A program made the position numbers and the translations under genes. Below the pieces are notes generated by a model. It did no database searches, was not told the DNA's origin, and was given only the letters and a program-made list of their open reading frames with translations. Positions 1-11,320 of a DNA stretch of 64,000 bases are shown piece after piece (the first letter of the stretch is position 1; each line of letters starts with the position of its first letter). Source of the stretch: Nilaparvata lugens (taxonomy: Eukaryota > Arthropoda > Insecta > Hemiptera > Delphacidae); NCBI RefSeq assembly GCF_014356525.2, contig NC_052505.1, forward strand, positions 54,854,808 through 54,918,807, read 5' to 3'.

Positions 1-728
1 TTAGCAATGCTAATGCACTACTTGCCATCGCCTCATGTTCCACCAGTCTTTCCTGTCTGTATCTTGTAATAACATTGGTACTGCTGTACTGCTGCAGAAG
101 ACCTCTATGTGTAACTTGTAGTATCGGACGCTTGCTTTATTAGCTACAAGGTTTGTTTGGTGCATGTTTGTTTGCTCATCCGATGGAATATTAGCATTTC
201 CCAGTACTCAGCACAAAACTGCATTCAACACTTATCTAACTCCGGACTTTAAGATCATGCTGCTCAAGCTTCGAACTTAGAAACTTCTTTTCTTATTTCG
301 CAAAGTTAACTCTTCTATCCTCCTCTTTAACTTCTGACTCGTATTCTATCTTTTATTTTTACTCTTCGTTATCCCTTCTCTTTCACTCGAGAATTTCCAT
401 TCAATGAATCCGTCTCCTCCTTAATTTCCATTCTGATTTGTTATCCATGAAATGTTCCGCATTGTCCATCTTACATACATTTACCTATCTCTGTGATTAT
501 TTTCTGTATCAATCATTGAATAGAATATTATGGCACTGGACTAAAGAGAATCGCGATGGCTTCTCGTAATTATGAATTTAATGCTTGTTGTTATAATTAT
601 CAAGATCATAGAGAAATATTCAATGGTTATGCAGGATTGTATCATAGAGGAAACATAGCATTCTCACATGTACTCTCTCTATAGTCATTCTATGCTTGTA
701 CAATATATATACAATATGCTTGTACAGT
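1..728. other. AT-rich stretch without a recognised gene
   Basis: No open frame longer than a few dozen codons and no known repeat family was recognised here. It precedes the AT microsatellite and the provirus end, so it may be host intergenic DNA or an older repeat. Confidence 0.4.
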
Positions 729-730
729 AT

Positions 731-799
<69 letters not shown>

Positions 800-826
800 A
801 TATATATTATATATATATATATATAT
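729..826. repeat. (AT)n microsatellite
   Basis: About 100 bp of almost pure alternating A and T with a few TT/AA interruptions. A similar but shorter AT tract lies beside the second errantivirus-like copy at 56192-56222. AT tracts may therefore flank or lie within the end of this provirus family. Confidence 0.9.
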
Positions 827-854
827 AAGTTGAGATTGCGATTAATGAAATAGT

Positions 855-1036
855 ATTTTTAAAAAATGAATTTATTTGTTAACCACATATTACAATAATT
901 TTATATCTCGCGATAGAGCTCCGTCCGCTATGTCCGCTAGCTTGGAACTGACTACTAAATACAATGTTACCTTCCACTACAACTATGCTACATCAACAAT
1001 AATGGAATGAGGAGTGCTGACTATATGAGTAATTAG
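855..1036 (-). repeat. Errantivirus-like 3' region / LTR fragment (copy 1)
   Basis: Sequence immediately 3' of the env stop. It matches in inverse orientation the stretch after the second env copy (55987-56160), including the shared words GCTAGCGGACATAGCGGACG and TTATATAGCTAATTAC. By position it should hold the polypurine tract and the start of the 3' LTR. The LTR boundary and a matching 5' LTR were not found, so LTR identity is inferred. Confidence 0.5.
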
Positions 1037-3338
1037 CTATATAACTCCTCCATCCCTAAAAAGAACTTCGGGGGTAGGGTTATTAACAATGTTTACATTG
1101 GGTGAAACTTTTCTACTTAGATAACGATACAATTGAACAATTGACATTAGAATAAAAATTACATACAAAATAATTGTCCAAAAACTTATGTTTGTATTGA
1201 AAATACTTTCTTCCCTTATGGGGGTGTACTTGTTAACAGCAATCGGATTGAAATTAAGATGTTCTAAATTAATTGTGAATTCTGGTTCTTGGTCTTCATT
1301 CATACTATCGATAACGTTGTCTAGGTTCAATAACTTAGGTCGATATTTTGATTCAGACAAATGATTAAGTATTTTACCATTATAATAATATGTATTGTTG
1401 TTGCTATTTATTGAATAAATTCCTTTTACAGATTTTGTTATCGTTTCTGCTTGCTTGTCAATTTTTATGTTTTCTTCATTTGGAAAGATACACAAATAGC
1501 TATTCAATTCTGGAATCCATTTTACAATACTATCACCTATTTTCATCTTACTATATTTACAGTTTGATGTAGTTCCTGATTCAATAATTCCTTTTTCACA
1601 TTTCAATTTGTCATTACTTAAACATTCTACAGAACAAATAAAATGTGAACTTGTTTTTCTAGTGCATTCACTAGTTAGACCTTCAATTGATATTTCTTTC
1701 TTATTATAATTATCGTTTGACTTGAGTCAAAGTATCTGGCCTTAAGTATCTGACCTTAGGAATGATAGTTACATATCCATTTTGAAACGTACTAGGTACA
1801 GAAAACAACTTATATGAGTTATAATTTGATTCATCTACGATTGGTAAGTTCAAAAAGTAAATGATTTCTTTAGATGTTAGTTTACAGTTTACATTTATCA
1901 AATTTCCGAATTCCCACATATTTTTCAATTCAGGTTCCAATGGTAATTTATTCTGATAGTAACCAGCAATCTTGGTTATCTGATAATACAATTTTTCAGT
2001 TGAAATAATGCTAGGATGTAAAACTTTCAATTTGCAGAATGTTAAAGAGTTTTCAATGTCATGGATCAAACTTAATACAATGTTATATAAAATATTCAAC
2101 TGGTTCAGCAAATCTCTAAATTTCTCTAGTTCTACATAGTCGCTAAGTTTATCATTTACAAATTTAAATTTATTCTCCAACCCATTAAAATTATAATTAA
2201 CAATGTTCAACGTCTGATTAAATTTAGCAATAAGTTCTGAACTCAATGAATATTGGGCTGATATTTGATCAATCAAACTGTTTTGATTAGTTTTCGAATG
2301 TTCAAGTAAATAATCGTATCTTTCACCATCATACGAGTCCAAATTTCCAGTAATAAATTTTATTGCGGCTCCTATGCCATTCAATAGTCCTCTTTTAGAT
2401 CTCTTATCATTAGTCACACTTATGATATCTAACTTATCTTCTATTACATTCCTAGTATGATTAATAAATTTCAAATAGTTTACTATATCTCTTGCTTTAC
2501 TACCATTATCAGTTATATATTCTACATTTTCCATAATTGGAATCTTATTTCTAATATTTTCAGACACCTTATCATAATACATATTCAAATTATCAACATG
2601 ATCAAAAATTTTGTGGTGTAATGTACTACATGAGAATACATTTTATCCAACTTTTATTCGAATTTAGATTACACAGCTTACATCATTTTTTTCAGAATTG
2701 AATTCTCTACAATTTTTATTGCGAAAAATTATTGGTTTACTGGTCATTAAAGAAATTTATTGGGCATCAAACGTAGAAGTCTGTGTTTTTCTACTTAGAT
2801 TTTTTGCATATTTCAACTTTTTTCTTAAAAACTACTCACACTACAGATTCCAGACTAGTTTTATTCAATTTTTCAGATATTTTTCCATATGAATCCAGCA
2901 TATTATGTTTTTCAAAAACTAGTCCTCAAACAATTCAGCATCGGTGTATTCAACCAGAGGAACTGAATTCCGTGCGAAATCTTTCACTCTGTATAGCTCG
3001 CTAATGAAGCGTTTATGGATATATGTTTATAGGAACTTTTTTTCTTATTTTTACCTCTACTATCACGTATTGAATTATTTTACCATAATTATGAATCACC
3101 CTGTATATTCTACATTCTCCATTATTGGAATCTTATTTCTAATATTTTCAGATACCTTATCATAATACATATTCAAATTATCAACATGATCAAAAATACT
3201 TTCCAGTTCATAATAGTGGATGAAAGTGTGTTTTGAAATCTCTAACTTTGCAGAGCCTAAATCTGCTGCAATTATTCCTAGATTACTACTTATATTCCTG
3301 AATTCTTCAGCTTTAGAAGAATGATTCGTCATACTCAT
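1037..3338 (-). pseudogene. env: Errantivirus-like envelope gene (Baculo_F-type), disrupted
   Basis: Old endogenous copy of a retroviral envelope related to baculovirus F fusion proteins. An N-terminal segment (3096-3338) contains a heptad-like region. The central segment (1716-2588) carries a furin-type site, KRSKR, followed by GLLNGIG, the expected start of a fusion peptide. The C-terminal segment (1037-1606) has a membrane span (FWTIILYVIFILMSI) and a short basic tail. The gene is broken by a foldback insertion with a duplicated flank of roughly 85 bp (2610-3106 and flanks). It is also broken by a frame change near 1715-1745, where a short tandem duplication of AAGTATCTG is visible. The family acts at the virion surface in membrane fusion; this copy cannot encode one continuous protein. 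It follows integrase on the same strand, as in Gypsy-type errantiviruses. Confidence 0.8.
2610..3106 (+). repeat. Foldback-repeat arm inserted in env
   Basis: A ~500-bp arm of the foldback family seen complete at 48441-50010. It ends at the env junction with the outer-end motif ATGAATCACCCTGTAT. Short ORFs read through it on both strands, but they recur only because the repeat recurs. The env words just outside (TTATTTCTAATATTTTCAGA) are present on both sides, so a piece of env was duplicated when the repeat arrived or was rearranged. Confidence 0.75.
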
Positions 3339-4425
3339 TAGGCAGAGGAGGAACCTGGAAGAACAGGATTTGAATTAGGATCGGTTGTTACTTGTTCAGT
3401 TCTCTCATTAGTTTGATCTTTGTTCAATTTCTTAAACTTTCTAGGTCTTTTTATCTTGGATAAATGAATTTTATCTCTAGTGTTATGATGTCGGGGACTT
3501 ATTTTGGCAGTTTTAAATTCTTGATTCACTGTTAGGAGAGTTTCTTTGTTGAATTTATTTTTAGTTTAACTTTGTTTTTTTTTAAATTCTCCACATAAAC
3601 TTCTTTTGGAATTTCTGGTAGTTCTTCTCGATCTTTGTTCCTTTCGTTGATGGCATGTTCTTTTCTACTTCGGTTTATTTCCTGTATATGGTCAAATAGT
3701 CGTTTAGTTTTTTCTTTGTGATTAACGAATATGTTAATAAATCTATTCTGAATCTCAATCTTGAGAATGGGATTAGATTCTATGTGTCCGTATAAAACTT
3801 CCAAAGGTGTCAGTTTTGTTATCGAGTGAATGCTATTGTTATAAGAAATTACGGCGTACTTTACTTTACTTTCCATTGTTTCTGTTTTGAACTCGTCGCG
3901 ATTATTGAATATTCTGATGTGCTCAATATTATCGTACAATGAAAACGTTCGGCTAAGCCATTTGAAGGCGGATATTGAGTACTTAACCAGTGCATTTTGA
4001 TTTTGTGAAATTCTGTCAATTCCTTTACTGAGCCATTATTGAATTCACATCCATTGTCGGCAACTATAGTTTGAGGGATACCATGGTGGGGAAAGAAACT
4101 AAGCAGTTTGTCTGCTACCTAAACACTGTTACAACTTGTTATTGGATAGCATTGTGCATATCTTGAAAAACTGTCAATGATCGTGAGAAATTTCTTTTTC
4201 TCAAAAGTTATACTGTCCATGTGAATGATTTGAAGCGGCCTTGTAGCTGTCGGTGTCAAGTTCATTTCTAAATTAAGTGGATTTCGTTCGTACTTTTTTT
4301 TGAGACATATCTCACATTTGTTAATAAAATTTTGAATATGATTTTTCATGTTGGGCCAATAGTATTTTCTTCTTATCTTATCGTACGTTTCTTGTATACC
4401 TCTGTGATTCGCACAGATACCTCTG
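3338..4425 (-). pseudogene. Gypsy-type integrase and pol C-terminus, disrupted
   Basis: Reading on the minus strand there is an HHCC zinc-binding region ending in CEICLKKKY (4300 region), then the core start HMDSITF with the first catalytic Asp. A broken stretch with the second Asp (ADNG) follows, then PPSNGLAERF with the catalytic Glu. The C-terminal part is open in 3532-3939, and a lysine-rich tail lies at 3338-3529. Stops and frame changes separate these blocks, for example near 4119, 3940 and 3530. The family inserts retrotransposon cDNA into the genome. RNase H, which should lie upstream, is missing at the junction near 4425, so this is a rearranged fragment. Confidence 0.8.
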
Positions 4426-4735
4426 TGAGCTCAAAATTCGTATCAACCAACGCCAATGAGCATTTCCTCAATCAACAATCGTCCCCAAAAAAGACCAAGT
4501 CTGTTTCAAATGACAGGTCGACCAATTGACGAAATGCAAAATGATGATTTTGATTATAATTTCGGAGAAACCGCTCAGAAAGAATTATCAGACGAATTCA
4601 AACAGCTCTCCGTTGAAAACGAAAATGAAACGTATTTCCAGCCAGCCGAACAAACCGAATCAGAGTGTTTTTTAGAGGATACGAGCCTCGAAAGAAATTT
4701 TCAATTATGAACTCACAATATGACAAAAATGAACA
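4425..4735 (+). pseudogene. Gag C-terminus/protease start of the Gypsy element, inverted copy
   Basis: The plus-strand frame beginning MSISSINNRP at 4456 is the same protein segment as the minus-strand frame at 9241-9453. It joins head-to-head to the integrase at 4425 and runs into a stop where it meets reversed RT sequence near 4735. It is a displaced, inverted fragment and not a gene of its own. Confidence 0.75.
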
Positions 4736-4740
4736 TGAAT

Positions 4741-5333
4741 AGTTAGAGGTTTCGTTAAATGAGCAAAGTTTTTAATGAATTTTCGATAGTATCCTGGAAG
4801 TCCAAGGAATCCTTTTATCTCTTTCATTGTTTTAGGGATAGGATATCTTTTTATCGCTTCGACTCTGTCAGGATTTGGTTCAACTCAGTTTGGTGTCACT
4901 AAGTGTCCGAGAAAACTAACTTCTTCACGTAAAAATTCTGTTTTATCAAGTTGTGCTTTGAAGTTGGATTGTCTTAACCTTTCAAATACTTGTCTTAGTC
5001 GATCAATGTGTTCTTCTAAACTAGTTGAATGAATAATAATGTCATCTAAATATACTAAACACAATTCATTTTGGAGTCCTCTTAGAATGTTATTCATAGC
5101 TTTTTGAAAAGTGGGTGGACCGTTTTTGAGACCGAAGGGCATTCGTAAAAAATCGTAATGACCCGTGTCTGTAGAGAATGCAGTTTTGCCAATACCGCTA
5201 GGATCCATTTCTATCTGATGGAAGCCAGAGAATAAGTCCAGGGTTGTGAAGTACTGTGCTCTTCCTAATTTGTCTAGAATATCCGTTATATTAGGAAGTG
5301 GGAATTTATCGTCTACAGTCTTAGAATTCAAAC
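4741..5333 (-). pseudogene. Gypsy reverse transcriptase, second half
   Basis: Contains the RT core: FTTLDLFSGFHQI (first catalytic Asp), FLRMPFGLKNGPPTFQ, and LVYLDDIIIHS with the YLDD box, then FLGHLVTPN. An in-frame TGA interrupts at 4885-4887, after which the connection-type sequence ([16 protein letters not shown]) continues in frame. The domain copies RNA into DNA. The sequence upstream of 5333 is the hAT-like insertion, and the N-terminal half resumes at 8105. The thumb/RNase H part ends abruptly at the inverted gag fragment. Confidence 0.85.
5326..5333. repeat. 8-bp target site duplication, left
   Basis: ATTCAAAC directly precedes the element start TAGGGATGGG; the same 8 bp follow the element end at 8105-8112. 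An 8-bp duplication is the hallmark of hAT-superfamily insertion. Confidence 0.9.
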
Positions 5334-8104
5334 TAGGGATGGGTATCGAAAGACAAAACATCGATGTTTTGAACATCGATGTTTTTTTCATCCTAACATC
5401 GAAAAGTGAAAAACATCGAACAGGAAACATCGATGTTTTTAAACATCGTTTATCACCCTACGTTTTTATGGATGATACTATTAGTCCAGTCAATATAGAC
5501 ATAAAAAAGGGGGTGTGCTTGCAATTAGCCCAAAAACCTCGTATTTTCGGCTCATTTTCCAGTTTTCAGCTATTTCTGCCAAATCTCTCCCAGATTATAT
5601 AATTCTGAAAAAAATGAGATCACTCGGAACTCTCTATCTCCAATGAGTACTTTGTTATAATTTTTCAAAAATGAGTAAAATTTGAAGAAAAAATCAATTT
5701 TGATGAATTTTAGTTTTTAATCAACAATATCTTCCGATTGTTACAATTTAGATGTATATTTCAAAATCCCTCTAGGCATATTTTTGTGCTCTACAATCTG
5801 AGATCAGGTAGAGCGCTCTATGTCATATAGATTTCCAGGTTCACCTGACAACAATGCTCCTTGTATTGTGGAAAACACCTCATTTTCAGCTTCAACCATC
5901 ATCACCATCTACTTTGTCCTCACATTGATATTTCGCACAATGACATAAGTTCTTGGGTAAGAATCACCCGTTAGATGCACTTAATTTCAGTATTTCCTAG
6001 TAGAGGCACGCTTAAGGACACCTCAAGGATCAAAATTTCAAACACTTATAATTTACTTTTGACACAATGCTCAGATTTCATCGTACTACACTTCATTTTT
6101 CTCGGCTCGCCAAGGCGGTTCAAATTCATGCATCAACAGTCAAATTCGGTCAAAAAATAGAACATTTATTGTTGAGTGTAGGTACTTATTCATATTCAAT
6201 ACATAAGAAATGGCCAATTTCTATATTCAAAGCTACATATCTCGGTAACCCCATATTATAAAAATTATTACATGATCTTGAAATGTACAATAGAATTTTC
6301 TATTCCACCTGCTGTAAACAATTCATGAAAAAATATGTTCGTAAAGTGAGATTTGATTGTTGAAAAAAATCCGGAAATTGTAGATATTTTTCTCATATTA
6401 ACGGTTTTGGCAGTTCTATGATAGCGAAAAAGTGATTCAAGATGAATTTTAGGCAACTGAGCTCGTAGAGGATGAATTTATCTACAATTTGTAATCAATC
6501 GTAAGTTCCTATGATGTATCAGACTCTTTTTAGAAACTCTTGATCAACAGTAAAATTACGAAAAAAATGAAAAACTGAAATCGCCATTTTGAAAATCTTA
6601 ACTTCCAAATTGTTTTGGAATCGAAAGTATTATTTATTGGAGTGAGTAGAGGGAGACAATTTTCACATTCTCACTAGATTTGACAATTTTATCAGAAGTA
6701 TTTCACAAGACATGCAACTTTGAATATAGAAATTGGTCATTTTCTGTGTATTGGAATATGGGCTTAAGTACACTCAGCAATAAATTTTCCATTTTTTGAC
6801 CGAATTTGACTTATTATGCATGATTTTGAACCGCCGTGACGAACCGAGAAGGATGAAGTGTAGTACGATGAAATCTGAGCATTGTGTCAAAAGTTATGTG
6901 TTTAAAATTTTGATCCTTGAGGTGTCCTTAAGCGCGCCTCTCCACTAGGAAATACTGAAATGAAGTGTATCTTACGGGTGATTCTCAAAGAACATAATAT
7001 CAAGAGCTTGTGTCGTTGTGCAAAATATCAATGTGAGGACAATGTAGTTGGTGATGATGCTTGAAGCTGAAAATTAGGTGTTTTTCACAATACAAGGAGC
7101 ATTGTTGTCAGGTGTATCTGGAATATGAGATAGATCGCTATACCTGATCTCAGATTCTAGAGCACAAAAAGAGCTTCTAAAGTGACTACAATTTTATCTG
7201 GAGCTATTGTTCCAATATTTCAACAGTTACTAACTGGAATCACAGCAATTTTGAACTTGTGGTATTCAAAAGTAACAGTCTTCCGAATAATTGAAGTCAG
7301 GTTGTGACTAGATAGATACATCAACTCTAGTTCACAAGATTTGTCATCTTCATGGTTTAGTCTGAAACCTTTCTGGATATCCTTGAGGATTCGGTTTTGA
7401 AATTTCACCCTAAGCTAATTTTAGCAATCATTGATACCGGTACTCATATCGTTTTCATTCAATACCTGATAGATTGTTTAGGAAATGAAAATGAATTAAG
7501 TTTTTTATATGGATATCTGCACTCCTTACAATACGAGGACCTCTTTTCCAGAGCTAGATTAATTAGTGTTAAACACATGTTGAGGAAATAATTGTAGTAA
7601 GAAAAAACTCTTTCTTCCTAAGAAACGAAGAATCCGACCTCTTATTCAATTTTAAATAACTAACTATCTAACCTTGACACGGGCCAGAGAAGTAATGTAA
7701 ATCTTCAAGAGTATCCAACAGTCTCACATAAAAATACAGAGAGCCTGATTGAAAAATAAAAATAGCAATCTGCAGGAAATCAAAACTTATGCGAGATCTT
7801 TCACAAGAGTGATCTATATCCACAAAAAACACTAAACAGAATACTACACTAAATATGAAAGAGATAATGATTGTAATTCTGTTACTATTGCTTATTGCTC
7901 TTCAAACAAAAAAAAAACGTGTATCAAATTAAAAATTAGAATTGTTTTTACTTTTCAGTTGGGAAAAACATCGGAAGACCGATGTCTAGGTAAAACCATC
8001 GATAAGTGAAAAACATCGAACAGTAAACATCGATGCTAAAAACATCGATGTTTGATGTTGAAACATCGATGTTTTTAAACATCGATTATCGATACCCATC
8101 CCTA
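5334..8104. mobile_element. Non-autonomous hAT-like DNA transposon
   Basis: A 2,771-bp element with perfect 16-bp terminal inverted repeats, TAGGGATGGGTATCGA. It is flanked by the 8-bp duplication ATTCAAAC and inserted inside the Gypsy RT. Subterminal regions (about 5358-5450 and 7960-8090) carry many copies of the palindromic word ACATCGATGTTT, as expected of transposase-binding subterminal repeats. No transposase frame is visible; the longest open frames are 60-118 codons and do not look like hAT proteins. The hAT assignment rests on the TSD length and terminal architecture. It is younger than the provirus it splits. Confidence 0.85.
5781..7170. repeat. Long internal inverted repeat inside the hAT-like element
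   Basis: Arms of about 450-470 bp (5781 to ~6250 and ~6700 to 7170) face each other around a ~450-bp spacer. Outer ends read TTTTTGTGCTCTA on both arms. Recognisable paired words include CAATGTGAGGACAA/TTGTCCTCACATTG and GACCGAATTTGAC/GTCAAATTCGGTC. Arms are diverged by scattered changes and small indels. This may be a nested foldback element or an old internal duplication. Confidence 0.8.
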
Positions 8105-8112
8105 ATTCAAAC
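8105..8112. repeat. 8-bp target site duplication, right
   Basis: ATTCAAAC immediately after the element end CCCATCCCTA, identical to 5326-5333. Confidence 0.9.
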
Positions 8113-9510
8113 CACGATAGTCAATTACAACTCGAGATTTCTTTTTACCAGAAGCATCTTGTTTCTTTGGAATGACCAATATTGGTGAATTCAAAGGTGA
8201 ATTGGAGGGTTGAATTATTTTTTGTTCCAACATTTCATCAATCTGTCGATTTACTTCAGTTCTATAAATTTCAGGGTAGCGATAACTCCTTGTATAGACC
8301 GGGATTTCGTCGGTGGTTCTTATGATATGCTTTATTTCATTCGTGAAAGTCAAAGGATTTCCATCAATGTGAAATATATCTGAGTAATCTTTAATCACCT
8401 GTAAAATAGCTTGCTCTTCTTCGGCATTCATATGATTGGTTCTAATTTTTGATAGATCGATTTTGTTAGTTTTGTGATGGAGTAGATTCAAATTATTGCA
8501 TGCATTATGATTACGTAACTCACTTGGATTAATACAATTATAGTTTTCAAGCGATTCGACTGACATTGGTTTGTGAATGGTGAATTTCTTGTCTGACGTA
8601 GTGGGGTTCAAAATAGAACAATAGGCTTTGTTTTCTTTCACTTTCACTAGACACTGAGGAATTTCAAGTCCGGTAATGTTTTTGTATGATACTATAGCAT
8701 CACCTTCATTCATATTTTCAATTGGAATTTCTATAATGGATTGAGTTCTAGCTTGTATCAGAAATGATTTTATTTGTGTCATTTGATTTTTGGTAGGGTT
8801 CGTTGACTTCACTTTTGAATCATTTTCTTCAGCGTTAAAATAATAAATAGGTAGCTTCATTCCATTGAAATCAATACTGTCATTAATGAAATCCAAATTT
8901 ATTTCAAGTTTTTTCATATTGTCAAGTCCGAGAAGAAGGTCGAAGTTTTTATGAGAATCGAAAAGATAGAACGTGTGTTTCGATTTTCCCAATAAAGAAA
9001 TCTTTGTACTGTATTTCTCTTGTGAAATACCATGCGCTGTTGCTACCTCAAAAGGGTCTTCTATCAAGTTTTCTTTGTAACATTCCATACCTATGAAGTT
9101 CTTCACCAATGACCTAGTGCTTCCTGTGTCGATTAGAACTCTAAATCTTGTTTTAGGATCAATGAAGTAGGGAAGTTCATTTTTGTCATCTTGTGAGTTC
9201 ATAATTGAAAATTTCTTTCGAGGCTCGTATCCTCTAAAAATCACTCTGATTCGGTTTGCTCGGCTGGCTGGAAATACGTTTCATTTTCGTTTTCAACGGA
9301 GAGCTGTTTGAATTCGTCTGATAATTCTTTCTGAGCGGTTTCTCCGAAATTATAATCAAAATCATCATTTTGCATTTCGTCAATTGGTCGACCTGTCATT
9401 TGAAACAGACTTGGTCTTTTTTGGGGACGATTGTTGATTGAGGAAATGCTCATTGGCGTTGGTTGATACGAATTTTGGGGTCTTGGTTGGTTGTAGTTTG
9501 GATTTTGAGC
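8105..9510 (-). pseudogene. Gypsy gag C-terminus, aspartic protease and RT N-terminus
   Basis: From right to left there is a gag tail frame (9241-9453), then a frame with the retropepsin signature VLIDTGSTRSLV, in which DTG carries the catalytic Asp. A linker follows, then the RT start with NSPILVIPKK and RVVIDYRGLN, where the hAT-like element cuts in. Protease matures the polyprotein and RT copies the genome. The gag tail and pol frames differ, with a short overlap near 9241-9244, which fits the programmed frameshift usual in this family or a mutation. The left end is an insertion boundary, and the right end is the inverted junction to integrase near 9510, so the 5' part of gag and the 5' LTR are absent. 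Confidence 0.85.
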
Positions 9511-10563
9511 TCACAGAGGTATCTGTGCGAATCACAGAGGTATACAAGAAACGTACGATAAGATAAGAAGAAAATACTATTGGCCCAACATGAAAAATCA
9601 TATTCAAAATTTTATTAACAAATGTGAGATATGTCTCAAAAAAAAGTACGAACGAAATCCACTTAATTTAGAAATGAACTTGACACCGACAGCTACAAGG
9701 CCGCTTCAAATCATTCACATGGACAGTATAACTTTTGAGAAACAGAAATATCTCACGATCATTGACAGTTTTTCAAGATACGCACAATGCTATCCAATAA
9801 CAAGTTATAACAGTGCTTAGGTAGAAGACAAACTGCTTAGTTTCTTTCCCCACCATGGTATCCCTCAAACTAAAGTTGCCGACAATGGATGTGAATTCAA
9901 TAATGGCTTAGTAAAGGAATTGACAGAATTTCACAAAATCAAAATGCACTAGATAAGTACTCAATATCCGCCTTCAAATGGCTTAGCCGAACGTTTTCAT
10001 TGTACGATAATATTGAGCACATCAGAATATTCAATAATCGCGACGAGTTCAAAACAGAAACAATTGAAAGTAAAGTAAAGTACGCCGTAATTTCTTATAA
10101 CAATAGCATTCACTCGATAACAAAACTGACACCTTTGGAAGTTTTATACGGACACATAGAATCTAATCCCATTCTCAAGATTGAGATTCAGAACAGATTT
10201 ATTAACATATTCGTCAATCACAAAGAAAAAACTAAACGAAAAGAACATGCCATCAACGAGAGGAACAAAGATCGAGAAGAACTACCAGAAATTCCAAGAG
10301 AAGTTTATGTGGAGAATGTAAAAAAAAACAAAGTAAAACTAAAAATAAATTCAACAAAGAAACTCTCCTAACAGTGAAACAAGAACTTAAAACTGCCAAA
10401 ATAAGTCCCCGACATCATAACACTAGAGATAAAATTCATTTATCCAAGATAAAAGACCTAGAAAGTTTAAGAAACTGAATAAAGATCAAACTAATGAGAG
10501 AACTGAACTAGTAACAACCGATCCCAATTCAAATCCTGTTCTTCCAGGTTCCTCCTCTGCCTA
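9511..10563 (+). pseudogene. Gypsy-type integrase, second copy (plus strand)
   Basis: Begins with the zinc-binding region (HRGICANHRGI...CEIC) and continues with the core Asp in HMDSITF, ADNGCEF for the second Asp and PPSNGLAERF for the Glu. A lysine-rich tail follows. Breaks are visible at 9818-9820 (TAG), near 9950 (TAG) and near 9995 (frame change). Almost every break has a counterpart in the minus-strand copy at 3338-4425, so much of the decay predates the inverted duplication. The reading order integrase then env is that of an errantivirus. Confidence 0.8.
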
Positions 10564-10806
10564 ATGAGTATGGCGAATCATTCTTCTAAAGCTGAAGAAT
10601 TCAGGAATATAAGTAGTAATCTAGGAATAATTGCAGCAGATTTAGGCTCTGCAAAGTTAGAGATTTCAAAACACACTTTCATCCACTATTATGAACTGGA
10701 AAGTATTTTTGATCATGTTGATAATTTGAATATGTATTATGATAAGGTATCTGAAAATATTAGAAATAAGATTCCAATAATGGAGAATGTAGAATATACA
10801 GATTGA
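10564..10806 (+). pseudogene. env: Env N-terminal fragment (second inverted copy)
   Basis: An 80-codon fragment beginning MSMANHSSKAEEF, matching the N-terminal env segment at 3096-3338 almost residue for residue. It ends where foldback repeat sequence starts (AGATTGATTCTTAATTATGG). The downstream fusion-peptide and membrane-anchor parts are not present here. Confidence 0.8.
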
Positions 10807-11320
10807 TTCTTAATTATGGTAGAATAATTTAATACGTGATAGTAGAGGTAAAAATAAGAAAAAAAGTTCCTATAAACATATATCCATAAACGCTTCATTA
10901 GCGAGCTATACAGGATGAAAGATTTCGCACGGAATTCAGTTCCTCTGGTTGAATACACCGATGCTGAGTTGTTTGAGGACTAGTTTTTGAAAAACATAAT
11001 ATGCTGGATTCATATGGAAAAATATCTGAAAAATTGAATAAAACTAGTCTGGAATCTGTAGTGTGAGTAGTTTTTAAGAAAAAAGTTGAAATATGCAAAA
11101 AATCTAAGTAGAAAAACACAGACTTCTACGTTTGATGCCCATTAAATTTCTTTAATGACCAGTAAACCAATAATTTTTCGCAATAAAAATTGTAGAGAAT
11201 TCAATTCTGAAAAAAATGATGTAAGCTGTGTAATCTAAATTCGAATAAAAGTTGGATAAAATGTATTCTCATGCAGTACATTACACCACAAAATTTGCTG
11301 TTTCATGAGTAGAGAACTAA
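10800..11320 (-). repeat. Foldback-repeat arm, interrupted at 11320
   Basis: Same arm as 48441-48795, in the same orientation. It stops at GAGAACTAA, where the 5.3-kb element begins, and continues at 16636 with TAATAACTCATAGGTTGTAG. The uninterrupted equivalent is at 48785-48815. Confidence 0.8.
11318..11320. repeat. TAA target duplication, left (PIF/Harbinger-type)
   Basis: TAA precedes the terminal repeat AGCTGTGTTTTCG and is repeated at 16636-16638. The empty copy near 48790 has a single TAA at this position. Confidence 0.75.

Larger units (their letters stand above)
2610..4735 (-). repeat. Left arm of a ~2.1-kb inverted repeat
   Basis: This arm matches 9180-11295 in inverse orientation: foldback arm, env N-terminus, integrase, then a gag/protease-start fragment on the opposite strand. 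The predicted peptides of the two arms differ at only a few positions. The left arm lacks about 27 bp present at ~9476-9506, apparently lost between two ATTTTG words. Confidence 0.8.
9180..11295 (+). repeat. Right arm of a ~2.1-kb inverted repeat
   Basis: Inverse counterpart of 2610-4735. It contains reversed gag/protease start, integrase, pol tail, env N-terminus and a foldback arm. The arm centre is separated from the left arm by about 4.4 kb of unique protease-RT sequence plus the hAT-like insertion. Confidence 0.8.

Noticed and set aside
1037..1606. An intact stand-alone membrane protein gene
   Set aside because: It is the C-terminal part of the disrupted env, with TTG as the first codon and a frame break from the upstream env sequence.
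2698..3165. ORFs FLLRKIIGLLVIKE... and FFYLDFLHISTFF...
   Set aside because: They recur wherever the foldback arm occurs, on both strands, and show no protein family; repeat-borne.
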